A stretch of 42,092 nucleotides of DNA from Saprospiraceae bacterium (GTDB lineage Bacteria > Bacteroidota > Bacteroidia > Chitinophagales > Saprospiraceae), in assembly GCA_020628855.1 (NCBI GenBank), contig JAHDEL010000026.1, forward strand, positions 1-42,092. Reading direction: 5' to 3'. Each line of letters starts with the position of its first letter. Position 1 is the first letter of the stretch. Below, piece after piece: positions 35,855 through 42,092 of this stretch. The position numbers were made by a program, and so were the translations under genes. The notes below the pieces were generated by a model that made no database searches, had not been told where the DNA came from, and saw only the letters and a program-made list of their open reading frames with translations.

Positions 35855-35862
35855 TACATTTG
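35855..35862 (+). promoter_or_regulatory. Candidate -7 element (TACATTTG) for the deoxynucleoside kinase gene
   Basis: Exact TAnnTTTG fit. It lies downstream of the farthest TTG start (35839) and 21 nt before the TTG at 35884, so it favours the shorter protein. A TTG occurs 13 nt upstream, too close for a standard -33. Confidence 0.4.
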
Positions 35863-35883
35863 CTTCATAACCAACTTATACCC

Positions 35884-36519
35884 TTGTCCAACTCAAAACA
35901 TATCAAACATATAGCTGTCTCAGGCAATATTGGAGCTGGTAAAACTACCTTGTCAGAAAAGCTATCTCAACACTATGGTTGGACTGTGCATTACGAAGAC
36001 ACTTTAAATAATCCATATTTGAGTGATTTCTATGAGGATATGCAGAGATGGTCATTTAATTTACAGATTTACTTTCTTAACAGTAGGTTTGACCAAATTT
36101 TGAAGATTCGAGATGGTGATGATGTGATTATTCAAGATCGTACCATCTATGAAGATGCGAATATATTTGCTCCTAACCTACACGAAATGGGATTGATGGA
36201 GAAAAGAGATTTTGACAACTATCAATCCTTGTTCAAACTCATGACTACACAAGTCAAAGCTCCTGATTTGGTTATTTATCTCAAAGCAAGTATTCCTACT
36301 TTGGTCAATCATATTCAATTGAGAGGAAGGGATTATGAAGGAAGTATCAGTCTTGAATATCTTAAGAGATTAAATAAAAAATACGAAAGTTGGATCAGTC
36401 AATATACAGAAGGTAAACTGCTTATAGTAGATGTGGACAAATATGACTTTATTCAAAGAGATGAAGATTTCGGGGAGATTATATCAATGGTAGATCGAGA
36501 ACTTTTTGGATTATTCTAA
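35884..36519 (+). CDS. Deoxynucleoside kinase
   Basis: Phosphorylates deoxynucleosides for nucleotide salvage. The P-loop GNIGAGKTT is at residues 14-22, the substrate-site Glu-Asp is in HYEDTLNNPYL, and the DR motif is in IIQDRTIYEDANIF. A LID-like RGRDYEGSIS and LEYLKRLNKKYE follow, as in dNK/dGK-family kinases (211 residues). No ATG lies upstream of the P-loop. The possible starts are TTG at 35839, 35860 and 35884; the last fits the family N-terminus and lies downstream of a -7 match. Its stop overlaps that of the convergent photolyase-like gene within CTAA. Confidence 0.88.
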   Translation: MSNSKHIKHIAVSGNIGAGKTTLSEKLSQHYGWTVHYEDTLNNPYLSDFYEDMQRWSFNLQIYFLNSRFDQILKIRDGDDVIIQDRTIYEDANIFAPNLHEMGLMEKRDFDNYQSLFKLMTTQVKAPDLVIYLKASIPTLVNHIQLRGRDYEGSISLEYLKRLNKKYESWISQYTEGKLLIVDVDKYDFIQRDEDFGEIISMVDRELFGLF

Positions 36520-38000
36520 CTCATCCTATCTAATTCTCTTAAGTAGTTCTCAGCATTTATTCTATGGTGATTTTGCTTTTCTACAGGCATTTTATCAAAC
36601 ATCCTGACTAACATCGCGAGTCTTGGATTCTTTAAGAAAAAGAGACGCTGTTTATCCATAAATCGCCAAAATAAACCATCCCAAATTTGTTGCCATTCTC
36701 CCTTTGGATAATCGCTCATCTTACGGATATAGTTACTTCCACTGATGTAAGGCTTTGTCGCGAAAAGTCCACCGTCAGCAAATTGACTCATGCCATAAAC
36801 ATTTGGGACCATGACCCAATCATAAGCATCAATGAACATTTCCATAAACCACACATAAACATCATTAGGTTCGAACTCACAAAGTAGCATGAAGTTGCCA
36901 AGAACCATTAGCCTTTCAATATGATGACAATATCCTGTCTTTAGTAGCTTAGCTATCGTTTGGTCTATTGGTAATATACCAGTACTGGCTGTATAGAAAC
37001 TTTTAGGGATCTTCCTGGTAAAACCCCAAAAATTCATCGTACGTTGAGTAGTTCCTACTCTATCATACATACCTCTCATAAATTCTCTCCATCCAATCAC
37101 TTGACGAATGAACCCTTCCAACGAATTCAGTGGAATAGTATGTTGACTTTCAGCAATAGCTAATGTTCTTGATATCACTTGCTGAGGAGTTAGAAGCCCT
37201 ATATTTAACATGGGTGTCAATACACTATGGTGTAAGTAAGATTCCTTTCGAACGATAGCATCTTCATAGTCTCCAAATTCAAATAATCTATTCCCTAAAA
37301 AATCTTCCAACCAGATGAGTGCCTCTTTGTGCGTTGTTGGATAAATTTTACCCGTAATTGTACCATTGTTGTTTGGATATTCCTTTTCTATCGTTACTCT
37401 TGCATCTTGATCAAATGTATTCTCTTTGGGCAATGAAATGTGAGGTGGTAATTTTTTCCTTGGGTATTTTTTTCTATTATCGGAATCGAATGACCATTTC
37501 CCTCCAACCGGCTTCTGATCTTGTACTAGTATATTAAGCCTCTTTCTTTGTTGCACATAAAAATCATGATGTAGATATCGCTTTTTGCCTAATGGCATTA
37601 GAGAATCAAGGTCTTTCGTTGTAGACAGAAACATTGGGGTCTCAACAAAGTCTAGTTCTACTCCTGCATTTGCACAGGATTCTTTGATTCTCCTATTCAG
37701 CCAATTATCAATAACATTATAGCAGGTCAAAGCAATAATATCATCCAATTCAGGATGGTCAAAGATTTTTCTGATATCACATTCTTTTTGTTCAGAATTT
37801 ATATGGATAACTCGTAGTCCTCTGCGAGTTAGATAATCCTTATAGTATGCTATTGTTGATTTATGGAATAGAAGTTTTTGCTTATGAAATGAATACTGAT
37901 GAAAAAATAAATATTCTTCAATAAGAAAAACTTTATCATACTTCTGAAGATGATGAATTGCTTCAAATAATTGGTGAGGAAAAATTAAAAAACCTTTCAT
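36516..38000 (-). CDS. Cryptochrome/photolyase of the Fe-S (6-4) photolyase family, lacking cluster cysteines
   Basis: 494 residues from the ATG at 38000. That start overlaps the stop of the DUF2256 gene (TAATG); the ORF could be extended to a TTG at 38021, which is unlikely. The order of motifs is that of the prokaryotic (6-4) photolyase family: FIRQVIGWREFMRGMYDR, HHIERLMVLGNFMLLCEFEP, DAYDWVMVPNVYGMSQFADGG, ATKPYISGSNYIRKMSDY. Relatives carry a [4Fe-4S] cluster bound by Cys residues, three of them just after the MSDY motif. Here MSDYPKGEWQQIWDGLFWRF follows directly, and no Cys occurs after residue 374; Cys358 and Cys374 remain. The protein probably binds FAD but not the cluster. DNA repair or light sensing are both possible. 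Confidence 0.88.
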   Translation of the reverse strand: MKGFLIFPHQLFEAIHHLQKYDKVFLIEEYLFFHQYSFHKQKLLFHKSTIAYYKDYLTRRGLRVIHINSEQKECDIRKIFDHPELDDIIALTCYNVIDNWLNRRIKESCANAGVELDFVETPMFLSTTKDLDSLMPLGKKRYLHHDFYVQQRKRLNILVQDQKPVGGKWSFDSDNRKKYPRKKLPPHISLPKENTFDQDARVTIEKEYPNNNGTITGKIYPTTHKEALIWLEDFLGNRLFEFGDYEDAIVRKESYLHHSVLTPMLNIGLLTPQQVISRTLAIAESQHTIPLNSLEGFIRQVIGWREFMRGMYDRVGTTQRTMNFWGFTRKIPKSFYTASTGILPIDQTIAKLLKTGYCHHIERLMVLGNFMLLCEFEPNDVYVWFMEMFIDAYDWVMVPNVYGMSQFADGGLFATKPYISGSNYIRKMSDYPKGEWQQIWDGLFWRFMDKQRLFFLKNPRLAMLVRMFDKMPVEKQNHHRINAENYLRELDRMS

Positions 38001-38131
38001 TATGATTTGTTTAAGCGACAACGCTGGCTACAATACTTTACATTGGGCCAGTCTTTGGACCACTTCTTACGCCAAGTGAATGGCTTTTTACAAACCAAAC
38101 AAATCTTCGTTGGGAGGTGTTGTTTTTTCAT
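38000..38131 (-). CDS. DUF2256 zinc-ribbon mini-protein (43 aa)
   Basis: A 43-residue gene with two Cys pairs: CLVC (11-14) and CSQRC after KY. The basic aromatic core [20 protein letters not shown] matches the DUF2256 family ([14 protein letters not shown]...VxYCSxRC). A structural zinc is expected. DUF2256 proteins are often found beside, or fused to, photolyase/cryptochrome genes. Here the TAA overlaps the ATG of the photolyase-like gene by one base (TAATG), so they are co-translated. The role is not known; help in DNA binding or chromophore handling of the photolyase is an inference. Confidence 0.9.
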   Translation of the reverse strand: MKKQHLPTKICLVCKKPFTWRKKWSKDWPNVKYCSQRCRLNKS

Positions 38132-38168
38132 TGAAGAATAAATTCAATATTAAACACATACACTCACT

Positions 38169-38702
38169 CTATGGTTTTACTATTGAATTGGTTCTTTTGA
38201 AAACTACTCTTTGTACAAAATCATAGCTATAGTTGACAATCTCATTTGCTGTTGTGTCGACTACCTTGCCTCCAGCTACTTCGAATATCATAGTGCTATC
38301 ATCAACAAGTTGATAAGATGATTCGAACATGACATCTTCAAGCTGATACATTGAGTATGCACTTGTACCATAACTATATACTTTAAGAACTAATCCATCA
38401 CCTTCATCTAGTAAAAACTGTGAAGACAAAGTATCATGGAGAAGCTTATAGTCTTTAACCGTATTATACTTAGGAGAGGTGTATGATTTCCTCCAGGTGT
38501 ATCCTGCAGCATTCGCAAGTTGGTCCACAACAAAGTCAACATGTACACTATCTCTGAGTTCTCCTGAATTGTAGAGCATCATCATTCCTTCCCATTCACC
38601 AATGCAGAGATCAGGAAACTCTTTTTGCCCAATCAAAGTGGTACTAGTGACAATTAGGCAAATGCAGAGAGACTGCTTAATAAACGATAAATTGCTCAAC
38701 AT
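38169..38702 (-). CDS. Exported beta-rich protein of unknown function
   Basis: 177 residues from the ATG at 38702, with a signal peptide to about residue 26 (LCICLIVTSTTLIGQ). The ORF extends to 38714, adding MVRA. The rest alternates short strands and turns (IGEWEGMMMLYNSGELRDS, FLLDEGDGLVLKVYSYG, YQLVDDSTMIFEVAGG), much like small lipocalin-like or DUF1579-type beta barrels; I cannot name the family. It overlaps the 3' end of the hydrolase gene by 26 nt and is the last gene of the exported-protein operon. Confidence 0.75.
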   Translation of the reverse strand: MLSNLSFIKQSLCICLIVTSTTLIGQKEFPDLCIGEWEGMMMLYNSGELRDSVHVDFVVDQLANAAGYTWRKSYTSPKYNTVKDYKLLHDTLSSQFLLDEGDGLVLKVYSYGTSAYSMYQLEDVMFESSYQLVDDSTMIFEVAGGKVVDTTANEIVNYSYDFVQRVVFKRTNSIVKP

Positions 38703-39675
38703 AGCTCTTACCATTTGTATTTAGTATGAGGTTATACTTGCCCTCTGATAAGTATGATATATCTATACTATTAGAGCTCAAATGGGAGATCCTCATGCAT
38801 ATTTCGCCTAAATGATTAGTTATCGTTACTGATGCGCCTACTATCTCATTAATGTTACCTATAGTGATATTTTGGTCAGCAGGATTTGGGGAAAGCTGTA
38901 TTGCGAAATGATGAAAACTGTCATTTATTAAGCTGACTGCATATGTGGACTCAATGTATTCAATACATTCAAACATTTCATCTTCAAAGCCATCAAACTC
39001 GACAGTATGTCCAACACCTGGTATTTCATTTAGTAAAGCTTTGCCTCCATTGGATTCAATATCCTGATGTAGAGTATTTGCGACATTAATAAAGTTTTGA
39101 CTATCATCCAAGCCTATACAAATGCAGGCAGGCGGAAAATCATTGATATCCTCATAATCCGGCTGGAGATCGCCTTCTGAACCGGTTGCAAAAGGAATGA
39201 CTCCTCGAATCTTTGGTATAGGCCCATTATCGGTATCCATGCTGACTATCACGGCATGCCTACCACCATATGATAACCCAGTCAAATAAATCATTTCAGT
39301 GTCTATGGAATAGAACTCAGAAATGTAGTCGATTGAATATTGAAAAAGTTGCTTTGTCTTACCCTCATCACTCCAAAAATGCGCGGCATTTTCAGCACAA
39401 AGTAGGATTGCGTCTAAGCTGTCTGCAAGAAAAATGAGTTGATCTCTAAATTGTCCTGCATTAGCATGAGGACCACCACGAAAGCCAACTATCAATGGAT
39501 ACTCTCGGGTTGCATCATAATCGGTTGGAACAAAAAAATACAACTCTCGAGTAACTTCATAATCAACCTCTTCGAAAGTAACTGTATGAGAGAACGAACC
39601 AGTCTCTTGACTAAATACAACTCCTGAACAGACTAATGTAATTATACAGTATAGCCACCTAGAAAATAGCTTCAT
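38677..39675 (-). CDS. Secreted alpha/beta hydrolase with T9SS type-A sorting domain
   Basis: 332 residues. Signal peptide 1-22. The hydrolase domain has the nucleophile elbow GLSYGG with Ser135, a possible acid at D190 (ICIGLDDSQNF) and His223 in PGVGHTVEF; the layout resembles PHB-depolymerase/LpqC-type or feruloyl esterases. The last about 75 residues (LSPNPADQNITIGN...VTITNHLGEI...ISYLSEGKYNLILNT...VEQFIVY) are a type-A T9SS sorting domain, so the enzyme should be secreted or bound to the cell surface. The substrate is unknown. It lies 7 nt after the thioredoxin-like gene. Confidence 0.88.
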   Translation of the reverse strand: MKLFSRWLYCIITLVCSGVVFSQETGSFSHTVTFEEVDYEVTRELYFFVPTDYDATREYPLIVGFRGGPHANAGQFRDQLIFLADSLDAILLCAENAAHFWSDEGKTKQLFQYSIDYISEFYSIDTEMIYLTGLSYGGRHAVIVSMDTDNGPIPKIRGVIPFATGSEGDLQPDYEDINDFPPACICIGLDDSQNFINVANTLHQDIESNGGKALLNEIPGVGHTVEFDGFEDEMFECIEYIESTYAVSLINDSFHHFAIQLSPNPADQNITIGNINEIVGASVTITNHLGEICMRISHLSSNSIDISYLSEGKYNLILNTNGKSYVEQFIVY

Positions 39676-39682
39676 TACTCAT

Positions 39683-41095
39683 TTACAGTTTTACGAATGG
39701 TAATGTTTGTCGTGAAGTATCAGAATTTACATTAATGAAGTAAGAACCATTTTTAAGATCTGATACGTCAATATTCAGTTGGTTTGAGAAAAGAGTCGAA
39801 TTTGTCTGTATAACTCTGCCAAGTCCATCAACTATGGTGTAATTCACTTCTTCTACAACTTCTGAATTACTAGTTAAAAGCAGTCTATCTTGAATTGGAT
39901 TCTGAACAACAGAATACTTATTATCTATATACACTTCTTCTACATTAGTTACCGTACCTACAAAAAAGTCATTACCTCCTTCTATTGTAAAACCATTACT
40001 TCTATAAATAATATTTCCAGCTATATCTCTTACAGTGATATCACCATTTATCCCATTACCCGCATCGTCATAAATTGAAAAAGTATAGCATCCTTGTGAA
40101 GGGAGGTCATATACTCTTTCATGTAAAACATTTACTTCTGCAACACTTTGGTTTATAATAACATTACCATCACTATCAGTGATTGTATAATAGTTATTAT
40201 CCTCGACACTCGATGCATCTGTTTGAACTGAAACCCCGATTGTATTCTCTACATTAAATGATACTCCTGTTATATATTCTTTTGTTTCTGCTGTCCCGTT
40301 AATATTTGACAGAGTCAAGATAAACTCAGAATTTTCAGAAAGTATTTGTGGCGTTGCTAAGAATTGAGTTATGATCTCATATGGCTCAGCTATTCCTGTC
40401 CAGCTATTTGAATAATACGTTTCACCATTCTTTGTAATTGTTATATCTACAGAGGTAATTGTTTCTTCTCCCATATTACTCACGGTATAAGTAGGTCCAT
40501 GTACCCATGAAGAGCTACAAAGCGCTCCATCTAATCCACTATAATTAATCACTTCGGCATTAGTTCCTTCTTGTAATTGAGGTGCCTTAGCAAGCCAATC
40601 TTCTAATTCTGCTGGAGAAACTTGTCCCATCTCTGTTACCAACCTATTTGGGTAGATGATGTATAATGTGGGATAATATGAAATTTGATACGCATCTCCA
40701 ATTGCCGCATCATCTGTCACTGGATATGAAATGCCTTCAGTCCAATCTCCGTAAGAAAATCCGTTACAATCATCTGCACTGAGAATGCAAGTTTCTAAAG
40801 TAGTTGGATCAGCTTCCACAGCTAGAACGAAGAGCTCATCAGTGCCATTAGGACCATATGTTGTAAATGCATCCTCGAGAGTATGTCCTTGATGATATGA
40901 CCAACATGGTGGGCACCAAACAGCAAAAATGTCAAGAATAACAGTTTTTCCTTCATCAAGGAGATCATACAGTGTTATTTCATTTCCATTAATATCAGTT
41001 GTTGTAAAGTTTGGGGCAATACTATTTGGTGATAATTGCGCATTCAGTGTAATTGAAGTTACTATGATAGCGAGTGTTAGGTAGATGTGTTTCAT
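39683..41095 (-). CDS. Secreted thioredoxin-like (TlpA-type) protein with T9SS sorting domain
   Basis: 470 residues. Signal peptide 1-20 (TSITLNAQ). A thioredoxin-fold domain (about 25-170) has the redox motif C61-P-P-C64 in FAVWCPPCWSYHQG and a cis-Pro region SYYPTLYIIYP. A middle beta region follows (CARDB-like SSWVHGPTYTVSNMGEETI, then a CYTFSIYDDAGNGING segment), and a type-A T9SS sorting domain closes it (YSVVQNPIQDRLLL...IVDGLGRVIQT...VSDLKNGSYFINV). It probably acts as a surface or extracellular thiol:disulfide protein. First gene of a three-gene exported-protein operon. Confidence 0.9.
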   Translation of the reverse strand: MKHIYLTLAIIVTSITLNAQLSPNSIAPNFTTTDINGNEITLYDLLDEGKTVILDIFAVWCPPCWSYHQGHTLEDAFTTYGPNGTDELFVLAVEADPTTLETCILSADDCNGFSYGDWTEGISYPVTDDAAIGDAYQISYYPTLYIIYPNRLVTEMGQVSPAELEDWLAKAPQLQEGTNAEVINYSGLDGALCSSSWVHGPTYTVSNMGEETITSVDITITKNGETYYSNSWTGIAEPYEIITQFLATPQILSENSEFILTLSNINGTAETKEYITGVSFNVENTIGVSVQTDASSVEDNNYYTITDSDGNVIINQSVAEVNVLHERVYDLPSQGCYTFSIYDDAGNGINGDITVRDIAGNIIYRSNGFTIEGGNDFFVGTVTNVEEVYIDNKYSVVQNPIQDRLLLTSNSEVVEEVNYTIVDGLGRVIQTNSTLFSNQLNIDVSDLKNGSYFINVNSDTSRQTLPFVKL

Positions 41096-41242
41096 AATTT
41101 CAATTTAAAAATATCAATTAAGATACAATTGATTCTTGGGATTTATAGTGGAAGATATCTCTTATCCTTTGCTTCTGCTTATTGCTGACATAAGTTTTAT
41201 TTCAACCTTTTTCACTCTGAAGAGTTAATTAAAAAAACAGTT

Positions 41243-41569
41243 ATGAAATTAATTCTCTTATTACTTGGCTTATTTGCCAACCCTAACTCTGAAAATGTTA
41301 CTATTAATCCTGATCCAATTCAAGTTGAATTTACTTTAAGAAACAACTCAATGAAGTCAATCCCTTTGATGATACCAGGAGTTATGAACCCTAATTTATC
41401 ACCAGTTTCGAATAGTGGTGTTAGACTTAAAGTTGGTCAAAAGATTTTATTTCGCTACAAAGGCAAAAAGCGTACATTATTAGTTGTTGATGAATCTTTA
41501 GCAGATGCTGTTCTTGATGTCAGCAAATTACTAAAGGAAAAGAAACAAGAAATTGATGCTGAGAAATAA
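41243..41569 (+). CDS. Small exported protein of unknown function (108 aa)
   Basis: A short hydrophobic N-terminus (MKLILLLLGLFANP) looks like a minimal signal peptide. The middle VEFTLRNNSMKSIPLMIPGVMNPNL suggests an Ig-like or cupredoxin-like beta protein, followed by a basic strand (FRYKGKKRTLLVVDE) and a charged C-terminal helix (SKLLKEKKQEIDAEK). No family recognised. It is a single gene with its own strong terminator 2 nt after the stop. Confidence 0.7.
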   Translation: MKLILLLLGLFANPNSENVTINPDPIQVEFTLRNNSMKSIPLMIPGVMNPNLSPVSNSGVRLKVGQKILFRYKGKKRTLLVVDESLADAVLDVSKLLKEKKQEIDAEK

Positions 41570-41571
41570 AG

Positions 41572-41604
41572 AAAAGGGCCTTGCACTTGCAAGGCCCTTT
41601 TTTT
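41572..41604 (+). terminator. Rho-independent terminator of the small exported-protein gene
   Basis: AAAAGGGCCTTGC pairs perfectly with GCAAGGCCCTTTT around a 4-nt loop (ACTT), and the stem runs into seven T. It is the best terminator hairpin in the window. The A-tract on the other side may make it work on the minus strand too, for the kinase fragment. Confidence 0.92.
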
Positions 41605-41704
41605 GCCTTGTGCCGCATTGCATTGATTTATTCAAATTGTGGAAATGGTAACAATCTAATGACTATCCTTGATTCAAAATAGCCTTAAACATCATACTCA
41701 AAGA

Positions 41705-42058
41705 CTAACGGAGTCTCTTTGATATTGAGAAAGAAAATACTGTCCCTGCCTCACTAGATTCAATGCCAATTTGCCCGCCATGATTCTCAACGATTCGCTT
41801 ACATATAGCTAGACCAACACCTGTACCTTCGTAAACATCCTTACGGTGTAATCTTTGGAACATTTTGAATATGCGATTATAATAAACAGGATCTATTCCA
41901 ATACCGTTATCTCTAACCGAGAATTCATAATACTCTGTTGACTCCTGATGAGAAATAATTACTTCTTTCACATCTGAATCGTTATAAGTGAGACCATTGG
42001 TTATTAAGTTTTGAAACAGCATATTTGCTTGACTAGATAACAAAAAAAAGGCCTCCAT
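41705..42058 (-). CDS. Histidine kinase ATPase domain, probably an N-terminally truncated fragment
   Basis: 117 residues from the ATG at 42058; the frame stays open to the window edge. Only the HATPase domain is present: N-box in MLFQNLITNGLTYND, G1 box DNGIGID, F-box IFKMFQRLH, G2 box GTGVGLAICKRIVENHGGQIG. There is no dimerisation domain or phospho-His. The recognisable homology begins at about LLSSQANMLFQNL, directly after the T-tract of a terminator hairpin (42042-42070), and the ATG lies inside that hairpin. This suggests a gene remnant placed behind another gene's terminator. If instead the hairpin is chance, this is the 3' end of a longer kinase. Confidence 0.7.
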   Translation of the reverse strand: MEAFFLLSSQANMLFQNLITNGLTYNDSDVKEVIISHQESTEYYEFSVRDNGIGIDPVYYNRIFKMFQRLHRKDVYEGTGVGLAICKRIVENHGGQIGIESSEAGTVFSFSISKRLR

Positions 42059-42070
42059 CCTGGAGACCTT
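42042..42070 (-). terminator. Rho-independent terminator on the minus strand
   Basis: Read on the minus strand, AAGGTCTCC pairs with GGAGGCCTT (one T-G wobble) around a 5-nt AGGAT loop, followed by a T-run. A TGA sits just before it (42074-42072) in one frame, so it may end an unseen gene to the right. Confidence 0.7.
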
Positions 42071-42092
42071 ATCATGCGGAAGAGGAGGGATT

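Noticed and set aside
1-42092. CRISPR array, tRNA/rRNA genes, prophage or transposon
   Set aside because: No regularly spaced identical repeats with unique spacers, no cloverleaf or rRNA-like stretch recognised, and no transposase, integrase or phage structural protein among the open frames.

Overview
The window looks like chromosomal DNA of a low-GC, probably marine, member of the Bacteroidota, most likely near the Saprospiria. The pointers are type IX secretion (T9SS) sorting domains (type B on a 2466-residue surface protein, type A on two exported proteins), giant Cys-rich repeat proteins, LytS/LytTR-type signalling, few Shine-Dalgarno sites, and repeated upstream matches to the Bacteroidota -7 element TAnnTTTG. 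Taxonomy is inferred from gene style only.

Left part (1-15 kb), accessory and cell-surface. A minus-strand cluster encodes a large M43-type (pappalysin/cytophagalysin) metalloprotease, two small exported proteins, and a second zinc metalloprotease that runs off the left edge. Divergent to it is a 7.4-kb gene for a giant T9SS type-B cargo protein with two repeat families. The mature parts of all three large proteins are almost devoid of lysine and arginine: one basic residue in 1364 in the M43 protein, and three in about 1850 in the giant protein. This is the most striking signal in the window. A fold-type-I PLP-enzyme-like gene follows convergently.

Middle (16-31 kb), core metabolism in short operons: hemE; a PyrR-like phosphoribosyltransferase; pdhB-tmk; fabD-algH-ABC-F; folE; a LytS/LytTR two-component pair; two glycosyltransferases translationally coupled to a RibB whose GTP cyclohydrolase II domain is degenerate; and arginine deiminase, thioesterase and YihY-family genes.

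Right part (31-42 kb). Two photolyase/cryptochrome genes of different subfamilies. The second is coupled to a 43-residue DUF2256 zinc-ribbon gene and lacks the Cys residues that bind the Fe-S cluster in its relatives. Around them are GNAT, aspartokinase, an ABC ATPase and a deoxynucleoside kinase. Next comes a T9SS cargo operon (thioredoxin-like protein, alpha/beta hydrolase, small exported protein), a small exported protein with a strong terminator, and a histidine-kinase ATPase fragment that begins at a terminator hairpin.

Five convergent gene pairs overlap at their stop codons, so the core region is very compact. No tRNA, rRNA, CRISPR array or insertion sequence was recognised. The right-hand kinase fragment is the only likely gene remnant.
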